Of a DNA stretch of 64,000 nucleotides, positions 1 to 8,454 are shown piece by piece. The DNA comes from an uncultured Bacteroidales bacterium (lineage in GTDB: Bacteria > Bacteroidota > Bacteroidia > Bacteroidales > UBA932). The position numbers and the translations under genes are program-made. Within the stretch, counting starts at the first letter, position 1, and each line of letters opens with the position of its first letter. The notes beneath the pieces are model-generated. The model saw only the letters and a program-made list of their open reading frames with translations, was not told the origin of the DNA and made no database searches. The stretch covers positions 5,577-69,576 of the forward strand of contig CAKUPC010000003.1 in the NCBI GenBank assembly GCA_934675095.1, in the 5' to 3' direction.

Positions 1-1
1 T

Positions 2-916
2 GCTCCCGTCACGGTCAATGCGGGAGGCATCTGGGGACAGGGCATCGCGCGTATGGCAGGGGCCACAGTCACGATGTTCCCCGCCAAAGGGTCGCTGCTG
101 ATTTTCGGGCACCGTGTGAACAATGTCGTCATAAACCGCTGCCGCAAGCCGGCCAACGCCGACATCCTCGTGCCCGGAGAGACGATTTCCCTGATAGGGA
201 CGACATCTGACAGGGTGCCGATCGAAGAGGTTGACAGCATCCGCGTAACACCGGAAGAGGTGAAGATTCTGCTCGAAGAAGGCCAGAAGCTCTCTCCGGT
301 GCTCGCTCAGACCCGCATCATTCGCGCCTACTGCGGAGTGCGTCCGCTCGTCGCCGCTGACAACGATCCGTCCGGGCGCAACATCAGCCGCGGAATAGTG
401 CTGCTCGACCATGAGACGAGGGACGGAATATCAGGATTCATAACCATCACCGGAGGCAAGCTGATGACTTACAGACTGATGGCGGAATGGGCGACCGACC
501 TCGTCTGCAAAAAGATCGGCGTTCGTAAAGGCTGCATGACGGCTGCCAGACCGCTTCCTGATTCCGGGCCGTTCGAAAAGCCGGCCTCACCGCGCTCCGC
601 CAAGGACGAAAGCCTAATCTGCGAGTGTGAGAAAGTTTCCCTGCGCAAGGCCGAGAACGCGATTGACACCATGCAGGTGACCAACATGATTGACCTTCGC
701 CGGCGCACAAGACTCGGGATGGGCACCTGCCAGGGGGAGCTCTGCACCTGCAGGGGCGCCGGGTTGCTTGCCCGCAAGAAGGAGAATCCGACACGGGCGA
801 AGGAGGATCTGAAGGCGTTCATGAACGAGCGGTGGAAGGGCATCTACCCGATTTGCTGGGGCGATTCGCTGCGTGAAAATGAATATACCCAATGGATATA
901 CGGTCACGAAATCTGA
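2..916 (+). CDS. glpA: Anaerobic glycerol-3-phosphate dehydrogenase subunit A (5'-truncated by window edge)
   Basis: FAD flavoprotein that oxidises sn-glycerol-3-phosphate to dihydroxyacetone phosphate and passes electrons through GlpB/GlpC to the quinone pool. Only the C-terminal part is present: the frame is open from base 2 and reads a DAO-family segment (VNAGGIWGQ), so the N-terminal FAD-binding region lies upstream of the window. The C-terminus carries a BFD-like [2Fe-2S] domain with two Cys pairs (CECEKVS and GTCQGELC), which is typical of GlpA and absent from aerobic GlpD. glpB and glpC follow on the same strand (22-bp gap to glpB), so this is the standard glpABC operon. Identity is secure; only the true start is unseen. 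Confidence 0.93.
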   Translation, partial: APVTVNAGGIWGQGIARMAGATVTMFPAKGSLLIFGHRVNNVVINRCRKPANADILVPGETISLIGTTSDRVPIEEVDSIRVTPEEVKILLEEGQKLSPVLAQTRIIRAYCGVRPLVAADNDPSGRNISRGIVLLDHETRDGISGFITITGGKLMTYRLMAEWATDLVCKKIGVRKGCMTAARPLPDSGPFEKPASPRSAKDESLICECEKVSLRKAENAIDTMQVTNMIDLRRRTRLGMGTCQGELCTCRGAGLLARKKENPTRAKEDLKAFMNERWKGIYPICWGDSLRENEYTQWIYGHEI

Positions 917-938
917 TTCAAATCATAAGGAATAAAAA

Positions 939-2195
939 GTGAATTTTGACACAATAATAATAGGCGGGGGGCTTACGGGACTGCTGTGCGGGATAAGGCT
1001 TCAGCGGAAAGGGCAGAAATGTGCCGTCATATCCGCCGGGCAGTCGGCCATGCACTTCTGGTCCGGGGCGTTTGACCTGCTGAACAGGCTGCCGGACGGG
1101 ACCGATGTCGATTATCCGCTTGAATGCATAGGAAAACTGCCGCAGACACATCCCTATTCCATAATCGGGACGGACAAAATCCTCGGACACCTTCGCGGGG
1201 CGATGGAAATGTTCGGAAGCTTCGGATTTCGGACACATATCCCCGAAAGTCTCGGCAACATATTCAGACTCAGTTCGATGGGTTCTCTCAAACGCTGTTT
1301 CATGACGATGGAAGACCTTCTGACGACGGATTCCCCCGAACAGCCGATCTGCCGCCGCGCCCTCGTGGCAAGTCCGGACGGATTCCTTGACTTCAACACA
1401 GAGTTCGTGGCAAAGGGAATCGAGGATTCGGGAAGCCCGTGCAGGACCGTGACCATCCGTCTCGAAGCGCTGAAGAACCTCAGGAAAAGCCCGACTGAGA
1501 TGCGTGCCACGAACATTTCGAGAGTGCTTGACAGGCCGACGCTCAAGGAATATATATCCCAGATTCGCGAAAAATACGACGGGGAGGACCTTATTGTTCT
1601 GCCGGCGATATTCAGCCTTGCAGATTCAAGGGACGCGAGCCAGATAGGCAAGGTCATGAACACGAAAGTGCGCTTTGTCGCCACGATGCCGCCGTCCGTG
1701 CCGGGAATTGAAATCCAGCGCGGACTCACGGAGCTGTTCCGCAAGTCTGGAGGGACGCTCTTCAAGGGCGACACCGTGATTTCGGGACGCTTCGACGGGG
1801 ACAGGCTCGCCGCTGTGCGGACCGCCAACATCAGCGACATGGAGTTCAGGGCGGACAACTTCGTGCTCGCGGGAGGAAGCTTCTTCAGCAACGGGCTGAA
1901 GGCCGACAGGGACGGAGCGTATGAGCCTGCGCTCGGCATCGACGTGGATGCTCCGCCGCTGAGAAAAGACTGGTTCGACGCCGACAACTTCTTCGGAAAG
2001 CAGAACTACACCGGCATCGGGGCAAGACTTACCCCGGGAGCCGGGTTACTGGCAAGCCGCGGCGGCCGTGTCATAGGGAATCTGCTTGTCGCAGGAAGCA
2101 TACTCGGCGGCTGCAATCCGCTATACGAAGGCTGCGGAGGCGGCGTTTCAATCTGTTCAGCTTTGGAAGCGGCAGACATGATATGTATGTCCTAA
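939..2195 (+). CDS. glpB: Anaerobic glycerol-3-phosphate dehydrogenase subunit B
   Basis: FAD-containing subunit of the GlpABC complex, thought to relay electrons between GlpA and the iron-sulfur subunit GlpC. The protein (418 aa) opens with a Rossmann dinucleotide fold (IIIGGGLTGLLCG) and ends with a second FAD/GG motif region (GCGGGVS). I chose the GTG start at 939 because it places the Rossmann motif within the first ten residues, as usual in the family, and an AAGGA-like stretch lies just upstream. It sits between glpA (22 bp) and glpC (28 bp) on the same strand. No truncation or frameshift is visible. Confidence 0.92.
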   Translation: MNFDTIIIGGGLTGLLCGIRLQRKGQKCAVISAGQSAMHFWSGAFDLLNRLPDGTDVDYPLECIGKLPQTHPYSIIGTDKILGHLRGAMEMFGSFGFRTHIPESLGNIFRLSSMGSLKRCFMTMEDLLTTDSPEQPICRRALVASPDGFLDFNTEFVAKGIEDSGSPCRTVTIRLEALKNLRKSPTEMRATNISRVLDRPTLKEYISQIREKYDGEDLIVLPAIFSLADSRDASQIGKVMNTKVRFVATMPPSVPGIEIQRGLTELFRKSGGTLFKGDTVISGRFDGDRLAAVRTANISDMEFRADNFVLAGGSFFSNGLKADRDGAYEPALGIDVDAPPLRKDWFDADNFFGKQNYTGIGARLTPGAGLLASRGGRVIGNLLVAGSILGGCNPLYEGCGGGVSICSALEAADMICMS

Positions 2196-2223
2196 AGTTC
2201 CACGGGACAACAAAATACAAAAG

Positions 2224-3447
2224 ATGAGCGATATGAAAAATGACAAGATAAACGCCAACAACTTCGAGCAGTGCCTCAAATGCACAATCTGCACGGTCTA
2301 TTGCCCCGTAGTGCCGGCAAACCCAGCCTATCCCGGGCCGAAGCAGGCCGGGCCGGACGGTGAAAGGCTGAGGCTCAAGAACCGCTCGTACTACGACAGC
2401 ACGCTCAAATACTGCCTGAACTGCAAGCGCTGCGAGGTCGCCTGCCCTTCCGGAGTGAGGGTGGCGGACATAATCCAGAACGCGAGGATAAGCTACGGGC
2501 ACAGCATACCGGGACCGCGCGAAATTGCGCTCGCGGGCACGGACCTCATGGGCAAGGTCGCCGGAAGCATGGCCGGGGTCGTCAATCCCCTGCTCCGCAC
2601 CGCTCCTGTCAAGGAACTCCTTCACACCGTGGCGGGCATTGACAAGCGCAGGACCTTTCCGAACTACGCCGGAGAGACATTCGAGAAATGGTTCCGTAAA
2701 AATGCGCAGGCCGCTCAAGAATGCTTTAATGAAAAGATAAACTACTTTCACGGCTGCTATGTGAACTACAACTACCAGCAGCTCGGCAGGGACTTCGTCA
2801 GGGTGATGAACGCGCTCGGGCTCGGAGTGAGACTGCTCGACGGAGAACGCTGCTGCTCCATAGCCATGATTTCAAACGGGCTGATAAAGTCAGCGACGAG
2901 GAACGCGAGGCACAACCTGAAAGTCATGGAAAAAGCGCTCGGCGAGACCGGGGAACCTGTTGTGGGAGCCTCATCGACCTGCATTCTGACCATGCGCGAG
3001 GAATATCCGAATCTTCTCGGACTTGACAATTCACGGGTGAAGGACAGTCTGGAACTCGCCACAAAGTTCATCTACAAGAAGTTGGAAGAAGGAAGGGAAC
3101 TCAGGTTCCGCAAGGATTATCGGGCAAGAATCGCCTATCACACTCCCTGTCACCTCGAAAGGCTCGGCTGGGAGTATTTCTCAATCGAGCTGCTGAAGAT
3201 GATTCCGGGGGTTGAGCTGACCGTGCTCGAGAGCAACTGCTGCGGCATCGCCGGGACATACGGGTTCAAGAAGGAGAACTATGACGTCGCCCAGACAATC
3301 GGCAAGCCGCTGTTCGACAGCATTGCGGCAGCCGGACCGGATTTCGTCGCCTGCGACTGCGAGACCTGCAAGTGGCAGATTGAGATGTCAACCGGCGTGA
3401 ACGTCAAGCACCCGATAAGCATTCTCGCGGAGGCGCTTGAAATCTGA
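2224..3447 (+). CDS. glpC: Anaerobic glycerol-3-phosphate dehydrogenase subunit C
   Basis: Iron-sulfur, membrane-anchoring subunit that hands electrons from GlpAB to menaquinone. Two 4Fe-4S ferredoxin motifs are near the N-terminus (CLKCTICTVYCPV about residues 17-29; CLNCKRCEVACPS about 65-77). Two CCG domains follow, with the signatures FHGCY...RCCS and YHTPCH...SNCCG, which bind further clusters and anchor the complex. The length (407 aa) suits the family. It is the last gene of the glpABC operon. A glycerolipid/glycine-lipid acyltransferase pair starts about 87 bp downstream on the same strand, so glycerophosphate use and lipid synthesis may share transcription (inference). Confidence 0.93.
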   Translation: MSDMKNDKINANNFEQCLKCTICTVYCPVVPANPAYPGPKQAGPDGERLRLKNRSYYDSTLKYCLNCKRCEVACPSGVRVADIIQNARISYGHSIPGPREIALAGTDLMGKVAGSMAGVVNPLLRTAPVKELLHTVAGIDKRRTFPNYAGETFEKWFRKNAQAAQECFNEKINYFHGCYVNYNYQQLGRDFVRVMNALGLGVRLLDGERCCSIAMISNGLIKSATRNARHNLKVMEKALGETGEPVVGASSTCILTMREEYPNLLGLDNSRVKDSLELATKFIYKKLEEGRELRFRKDYRARIAYHTPCHLERLGWEYFSIELLKMIPGVELTVLESNCCGIAGTYGFKKENYDVAQTIGKPLFDSIAAAGPDFVACDCETCKWQIEMSTGVNVKHPISILAEALEI

Positions 3448-3534
3448 AAAATTTTGCGTAAGTTCGCGTTCTCATTCCGGTTCCGGAAACATGAAAAACA
3501 AATTGCCTCGGAGCGAGAGATATTTTTTGAAAAC

Positions 3535-4404
3535 ATGGCAGAACATACTATCGACATAGAGGAAATATTACGAAAGAAATTCGGCGGCAAGGCTCCGCGC
3601 CTGCTTGTAAAGCTGATAAAGCGGCTTGTACATCAGGACTTCATCAACGAATACCTCAAGCAGGGCTACGAGGGAGTGGAATTCTGCGAAAATGCGGTGA
3701 AGTACCTGAATGTAAAAATTGAGGTGGAGGGACTTGAAAACCTTCCCGACTCCCCGGACGCGAGGATGACCTTCGTTTCCAACCACCCGCTCGGAGGGGT
3801 CGATGGCATCGCGCTCGCAGGAATCATCGGGAGGAAATACGGCGGACGCATCAAGTTGATGGTGAACGACTTTCTCATGCACCTCGGAGGACTCGCCCCG
3901 CTCTGTGTTCCGGTCAACGCAAAGATAAAGAGGAAAGACGCGGGGATAGGCACGCAGAACCGTGACCTTCCGAGGCTGACGAACGAGATTTTCGAGTCGG
4001 ACAACCAGGTTCTCATGTTTCCGGCGGGGCTGTGCTCCAGAAAGATTGACGGGAAGATTCAGGATCTCGTATGGTCGAAAGTCTTTGTCGCAAAGAGCGT
4101 TGAATATCATCGCGACATAGTCCCCGTACATTTCATCGGCGAAAACTCCGGACGGTTTTACAGGGTGGCGAACCTCTCGTCACTCTTCCGCCTCAAGTTC
4201 AACATCGCCATGGCGTTTCTCCCCGACGAGCTCTATCGTGCGCAGGGCAAGACTTTCCGCGTGGTCTTCGGAAAGCCGATTCCATGGCAGTCTTTCGACA
4301 GGAGTCGCAGCCCCAAGGAATGGGCGCAGGAAGTACGGGCGGCCGTGTATGACCTCAAGCCGGGAAAGGATTCTGGCAGAGAAATGATTTTTCATGAGAA
4401 ATAA
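3535..4404 (+). CDS. glsA: PlsC-like O-acyltransferase, probable glycine-lipid synthase GlsA
   Basis: Lysophospholipid-acyltransferase-like enzyme. PlsC-type motifs are visible: SNHPLGGVDG (catalytic His and Asp) and MFPAGLCSRK (the FPxG motif). In Bacteroides, the adjacent pair GlsB (N-acyltransferase) and GlsA (O-acyltransferase) builds glycine and serine-glycine (flavo)lipids; the same pairing is seen here with a 6-bp gap to the next gene. I chose ATG 3535 (289 aa): an in-frame TTG 81 bases upstream would add a basic extension that does not look like family sequence. It acts at the inner membrane face. The alternative is a generic 1-acylglycerol-3-phosphate acyltransferase, but the neighbour argues for the glycine-lipid role. 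Confidence 0.75.
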   Translation: MAEHTIDIEEILRKKFGGKAPRLLVKLIKRLVHQDFINEYLKQGYEGVEFCENAVKYLNVKIEVEGLENLPDSPDARMTFVSNHPLGGVDGIALAGIIGRKYGGRIKLMVNDFLMHLGGLAPLCVPVNAKIKRKDAGIGTQNRDLPRLTNEIFESDNQVLMFPAGLCSRKIDGKIQDLVWSKVFVAKSVEYHRDIVPVHFIGENSGRFYRVANLSSLFRLKFNIAMAFLPDELYRAQGKTFRVVFGKPIPWQSFDRSRSPKEWAQEVRAAVYDLKPGKDSGREMIFHEK

Positions 4405-4410
4405 GCATAT

Positions 4411-5484
4411 ATGGAAGATATGAAGGACATAATAGCGCCGGTTGATGTCAATCTGCTGAAATCGGAGCTGACGCCAAAGAAGAAGCTGCGCAACACGAAC
4501 AAGGCCGGGAACGAGCTGTACGTCGTCACCGACAAGGACTCGCCTAATGTCATGAAGGAAATCGGCCGTCTCCGCGAGGAAACCTTCAGAGCCGCGGGAG
4601 GCGGAACTGGGCTTGAGATGGACATCGACAGCTTCGACACGATGGATCCGCCGTGTATGCAGCTGATTGTATGGGATCCGGACAACGAGGCAATCATAGG
4701 AGGCTACCGCTTCATATTCGGGACGGACGTGAGGCTCGACGAAAACGGGCAGCCGATACTCGCGACCTCCCACCTCTTCAATTTCTCGGAAAAGTTCATC
4801 AGGGAATATCTTCCGTTCACCATAGAGCTCGGACGCTCCTTCATTTCTCAGAACTACCAGAGGATTCAGGCCGGAACCAAGGCCCTGTTTGCCCTCGACA
4901 ACCTCTGGGACGGACTCGGAGCGCTTATGATGCTGCGCCCGGGGATGAAATGGTATTTCGGAAAGATGACTATGTACCCGTCGTTCAACCGCTACGGGCG
5001 CGACCTCATACTCCATTTCCTTCACAAGCATTTCCCGGACTACGAGAGTCTTGTGACGACAAAGAATCCCGTAGTAATCGAGACTCCGGCGGAAAAGATG
5101 GACGCCGTGCTGACGAAAGACGACTTCAAGACCGACTACCGAATACTGAACCGTGAGATACGCGCCCTCGGTGAGAACATTCCGCCGCTGGTGAACACAT
5201 ATATGGGAATATCTCCGTCGCTCAAGGTTTTCGGAACCGCCGTCAACGACGAGTTCGGGGATGTCGAGGAGACGGGCATCCTCGTGGATTTCAATGACAT
5301 ATATGACGACAAGCGCGCAAGGCACATCGACTCGTTCATCAAGGAACAGATTGCGCGGATAAAACTCCGCTGGCCGCATACATTCGAGCAGTTCGAGGGC
5401 GAGATTGCGCAGAAAATCAGCAACCGGCGCAATGAGCGGTTTCTTAAAATTTTCAATTGGCGCTCAAAAGGCGAGCGGGACTGA
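4411..5484 (+). CDS. glsB: GNAT/hemolysin-type N-acyltransferase, probable GlsB
   Basis: 357-residue member of the GNAT acyltransferases related to OlsB/FeeM-type N-acyl amino acid synthases. It is predicted to transfer a 3-hydroxyacyl chain from acyl-ACP to the amino group of glycine, giving the N-acyl glycine that GlsA then O-acylates. The core motif region around IIGGYRFIFG followed by IELGRSFIS matches the OlsB-like family as I know it. Starts 6 bp after the PlsC-like gene, so the two are surely co-transcribed. Its TGA stop is itself part of the left terminal inverted repeat of a short repeat element (5482-5591). Substrate assignment to glycine is inferred from the Bacteroides pair. Confidence 0.75.
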   Translation: MEDMKDIIAPVDVNLLKSELTPKKKLRNTNKAGNELYVVTDKDSPNVMKEIGRLREETFRAAGGGTGLEMDIDSFDTMDPPCMQLIVWDPDNEAIIGGYRFIFGTDVRLDENGQPILATSHLFNFSEKFIREYLPFTIELGRSFISQNYQRIQAGTKALFALDNLWDGLGALMMLRPGMKWYFGKMTMYPSFNRYGRDLILHFLHKHFPDYESLVTTKNPVVIETPAEKMDAVLTKDDFKTDYRILNREIRALGENIPPLVNTYMGISPSLKVFGTAVNDEFGDVEETGILVDFNDIYDDKRARHIDSFIKEQIARIKLRWPHTFEQFEGEIAQKISNRRNERFLKIFNWRSKGERD

Positions 5485-5591
5485 ATAAAAAGCGGATTGC
5501 CGCGTTGCATGTGAATTTCAAATCCTCACAACCACAAGGTTGCTCCGGTATTGGAATCCCCAGTGCGCCTTGCACTCCATCTTTTTATTCA
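5482..5591. repeat. Short inverted-repeat element, copy 1 (about 110 bp)
   Basis: The ends form a terminal inverted repeat: TGAATAAAAAG at 5482-5492 is matched by CTTTTTATTCA at 5581-5591, with further imperfect pairing (CGGATTGC against GCACTCCAT). A second copy is at 18119-18303: both share the left end AAAAAGCGGATTGC, the inner block TTTCAAATCCTCAC and the right end GCGCCTTGCACTCC. No ORF of interest is inside. It resembles a MITE/REP-like non-autonomous element lying directly after a stop codon; it could also act as a transcript 3' end. Family name unknown to me. Confidence 0.7.
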
Positions 5592-5625
5592 ATCCCTTTA
5601 TTTCAGTTTTTCTGCAAAGTTACTC

Positions 5626-6468
5626 CTACTCAGATTTCTTTACGCGAGCTATCAGGGCGGTGGTCATGTCTGAGCTACGTTCTGCTGAAGACTGAGTGAG
5701 CCACTGAAGAGCGAGCTCGCGGTTGCCCATCATGAAGCAGCCGAGTCCGATGTTGTATTCGAGGCAGGCACGGAAATAGGAATCCTTCGTGGTGTCGAGG
5801 ATTGACATCCAGTCCTTTACCGCGGCATCCCACTTGAAGTCGAGAGCCTTCATAAGCGCACTGTTCCATGCGCTGTCCTCGCTGTACCATATTCCGAACT
5901 CCTCCTCTCTCCATGTCGGCACAAACGACGAGGAAATCCTGTTGCCGATGTTCTTTCCTGAAACGGAGGCGTCAGTTCCGGCGTCGGCGGCTATCGTGAA
6001 TGACTTGACGGCGGCCTTCTCCCCGCCGAGGGAATCGTAGCACCACAGGGGAAGCCTGATGCCGCCCTGACGATAGCCGTCCGCGAACTCAGAAGGATGC
6101 CCGAACAGGAAAACCACGTCGGCGTCTGTCTTGAGAACCAGATTCACCAGAGAGTCAGGAGTCGCCATCTTCGCGAAGTCATCCGTGTATTGGACGGTGA
6201 AGAGCTGAGTCGAATCGCTCTCCGGATAGGCCGCGTCCAGATTGTCGGCAAGCGCGCCGGCGACTGAGCCGGTAAGCTGCATCTCCTCCTGAGTGAGTCC
6301 GTAGGGATAGACCAGAGCGACAGTCTTGCCTGTCAGGTTGAGACCGGACGATGAAGGATACCTCATCTCCATTGTCATGTTATATACCTGCGGAGAGCAG
6401 GAAACCAGCACCGACACCGCCGCCGCAACGGCAGCGAACGTCCTCAAGCATACCTTAAAAGTCTTCAT
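5626..6468 (-). CDS. Putative lipoprotein with C-terminal TPR-like region (DUF6340-like)
   Basis: 280-residue predicted outer-membrane or periplasmic lipoprotein: a signal peptide runs into the lipobox VLVSC with the acylated Cys about residue 20. The middle reads like a nucleotide/ligand-free alpha-beta domain (KTVALVYPYG; DADVVFLFG) and the C-terminus has short helical repeats (YNIGLGCFMMGNRELALQW) like TPRs. The layout fits the Bacteroidota family DUF6340, but I am not certain of that number. I chose ATG 6468 because it sits directly before the signal peptide; an upstream in-frame start would place 29 hydrophilic residues in front of it. It follows rimO in the same orientation. Function unknown. 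Confidence 0.6.
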   Translation of the reverse strand: MKTFKVCLRTFAAVAAAVSVLVSCSPQVYNMTMEMRYPSSSGLNLTGKTVALVYPYGLTQEEMQLTGSVAGALADNLDAAYPESDSTQLFTVQYTDDFAKMATPDSLVNLVLKTDADVVFLFGHPSEFADGYRQGGIRLPLWCYDSLGGEKAAVKSFTIAADAGTDASVSGKNIGNRISSSFVPTWREEEFGIWYSEDSAWNSALMKALDFKWDAAVKDWMSILDTTKDSYFRACLEYNIGLGCFMMGNRELALQWLTQSSAERSSDMTTALIARVKKSE

Positions 6469-6596
6469 AACAGTCCGATTTTCAATCGCCACTTTTCTAC
6501 ACTCGGCATAGCTCAAGCAAGCTTGGCTCTGCTCTCGCTTATCGAAAAGGTTCATATAAAAAATTCCGGAGCGTCCGGCCCCGGAATCTGTCTATT

Positions 6597-7949
6597 CTAT
6601 TCCAATGTCCGGACAAAATCCGCAGTAAGGTCATAGTCGTCCGCGGCGGTGATCCGCACCTCGATGAAATGCCCGACAAGCGCCTGCGGATCTATGTCCC
6701 CGAACGAATCCGGACTATACTTTACAAGAATCTCGCCATCCACCTCCGGTGACTCGAACTCGCTGCGGCACACGAGCATATCCTGCTCCGTGAACCAGGA
6801 ATCCACGAGCACGCGCACAACAGAACCGACGCGGGAAAGGTTATACTCAAGTGAAATCACTCTCTGGAGTTCCATCAGCTCGTCAAGGCGCTTCTGCTTC
6901 GTCGAGCTGCGCACGCTGTCCTTGAAATGCTCCGCCCCGTAGGTTCCCTCCTCCTCGGAATAGGTGAACGCCCCGAGCCGCTCGAACCTCGCGTCGGCGA
7001 CAAAGTCGAGCAGTTCGCGGAACTCCCGCGTGCCCTCTCCCGGATGCCCGACAATCATCGTCGTCCTCAGCACGACTCCCGGAACCTTCGAGCGCATCTT
7101 GGAGATGAGCTCCCGCGTCCAGCGGCCGCTGACGTGACGGTGCATATTGTCAAGCACCTTGTCCGAGATGTGCTGCAGCGGTATGTCCATATAGCGGCAC
7201 ACCTTAGGGTTGTTCGCCATGATGTCGAGCACGTCCTCCGGAAAGTCCGCCGGATAGGAATAGTGGATGCGAAGCCACTCAATGCCCTTCACTTCCGAGA
7301 GCCTTTCGAGCAGTTCCCCGAGAGCCCGGCGGTGATAGAGGTCAAGCCCGTAGTAAGTCGTGTCCTGCGCGATAATCACGAGTTCGCGTACTCCTGTCCG
7401 GGCAAGATTCTCAGCCTCCTCCACCAGCATTTCCATCGGTACGGAACGGTGCGCCCCACGGATGTGCGGGATGGCACAGTAGGAGCAGCGGCGGTCGCAG
7501 CCCTCGCTGATTTTAAGGTAGGCATAGCTTCCGTTCCCCTCCGTGACAAGCCGCCTATGTCCGAGACGCGGGTCGGGCACAACTCCGAGAGCCTTCACGA
7601 CCTCGTCGGTGTCCCTCGCCCCGAGCCACAGGTCAACCTCCGGAATAAGCCCCGGAAGTTCGGAGGCATATCGCTGGGAAAGGCAGCCGAAGACCGCTAT
7701 CTTCCCCACCTTCCCGGCCTTCTTTCTCTGAGCGACCTCAAGTATGGTATTTATGGACTCTTCCTTGGCATCGCCGATGAAGCCGCAGGTGTTCACAAGA
7801 ACGACATCGACATAGCCGTCGCCGCAGCCGTTCTCCCCGCATATCTCATACGCGGTCTCCAGCTGGGCAAGCACATGCTCCGTATCAACCGTATTCTTGG
7901 AACAGCCGCGAACTATCGACTGAAGCCTTCGTTTTCCGCCGTTCTGCAT
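6597..7949 (-). CDS. rimO: Ribosomal protein S12 methylthiotransferase RimO
   Basis: Radical-SAM enzyme that adds a methylthio group to the conserved Asp of ribosomal protein S12. The domain order is clear: N-terminal UPF0004 domain with three cluster cysteines (RGCSKNTVD, VNTCGF, VFGCLSQRY), the radical-SAM motif CDRRCSYC (CX3CX2C), and a C-terminal TRAM domain. RGCSKNTVD and the RimO-type IPHIRGAHRSVP distinguish it from the tRNA enzyme MiaB. 450 aa is normal. The start is slightly unusual: the first strand (RRLQSIVRGCSKN) follows only a few residues. It lies 9 bp after the DUF5606 gene, in one operon. Confidence 0.93.
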   Translation of the reverse strand: MQNGGKRRLQSIVRGCSKNTVDTEHVLAQLETAYEICGENGCGDGYVDVVLVNTCGFIGDAKEESINTILEVAQRKKAGKVGKIAVFGCLSQRYASELPGLIPEVDLWLGARDTDEVVKALGVVPDPRLGHRRLVTEGNGSYAYLKISEGCDRRCSYCAIPHIRGAHRSVPMEMLVEEAENLARTGVRELVIIAQDTTYYGLDLYHRRALGELLERLSEVKGIEWLRIHYSYPADFPEDVLDIMANNPKVCRYMDIPLQHISDKVLDNMHRHVSGRWTRELISKMRSKVPGVVLRTTMIVGHPGEGTREFRELLDFVADARFERLGAFTYSEEEGTYGAEHFKDSVRSSTKQKRLDELMELQRVISLEYNLSRVGSVVRVLVDSWFTEQDMLVCRSEFESPEVDGEILVKYSPDSFGDIDPQALVGHFIEVRITAADDYDLTADFVRTLE

Positions 7950-7958
7950 ATCCGCTGA

Positions 7959-8393
7959 CTATTTCTCTTCTGCCCCGTCTTCCGCATTCTCAGCCTCTGG
8001 AGTCTCGAAGTCGAGGGAAGCGTACTTGAGAAGGCAGTTGTACCAGTCAAGGACCTTTTTCATGTGAGAGACATAGAAGCGGTCTCCGTCATAGTCCGGA
8101 ACGGCCTTGGCGAAAAGCGCCTTGATTTCATCCACAGGAGCCTTTGAGGACGGAGCCTCTCCCCCGCCGAGAACATCCTTCAGCTTGAGAAACACCTCGC
8201 TGAGCTTCATCTCGCCCTCAGAGGTGTAAATCGAGATGTCGGCAAGGGTGGTCATCCTGCTCGTGAGCGGGAAATTGCTGCGCTTCTTGTCGGAAAGGGA
8301 CTCGGCAATGGCACCGTTGCGGGCCTGCGCGATGTAGAGGTAAAGTCCCGGATAGCCGGAAATTGAAAGTATCTTTGAAAGATCTGTTTTCAT
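7959..8393 (-). CDS. DUF5606 family protein
   Basis: 144-residue conserved Bacteroidota protein of unknown function. Its N-terminus (DLSKILSISGYPGLY) and the region around SRMTTLADISIYT are hallmarks of DUF5606, which I recognise from the usual gene order near nusB, yajC and ybbR. The C-terminus is acidic and low-complexity (Glu/Asp/Ala), probably disordered. No signal peptide or membrane segment, so cytoplasmic. In many relatives coaE (dephospho-CoA kinase) lies between ybbR and this gene; here it is absent and only about 60 bp separate them. Confidence 0.82.
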   Translation of the reverse strand: MKTDLSKILSISGYPGLYLYIAQARNGAIAESLSDKKRSNFPLTSRMTTLADISIYTSEGEMKLSEVFLKLKDVLGGGEAPSSKAPVDEIKALFAKAVPDYDGDRFYVSHMKKVLDWYNCLLKYASLDFETPEAENAEDGAEEK

Positions 8394-8454
8394 AATCGTT
8401 TGTTTTATATGAGTTTATATTCTTTTATTACATGATTTTATGCGGCGGTACGCC

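Noticed and set aside
4180..5379. 399-codon open frame antisense to the GlsB-like gene
   Set aside because: Shadow of a well-supported acyltransferase; no start context, composition rich in Arg/His/Val typical of antisense frames.
6495..6545. Palindrome-rich leader (AGCTCAAGCAAGCTTGGCT) upstream of the 5626-6468 lipoprotein as a regulatory element
   Set aside because: A CAAGC-TT-GCTTG hairpin is visible and I have a vague memory of similar leaders, but there is no promoter box and only one copy here, so I do not list it as a feature.
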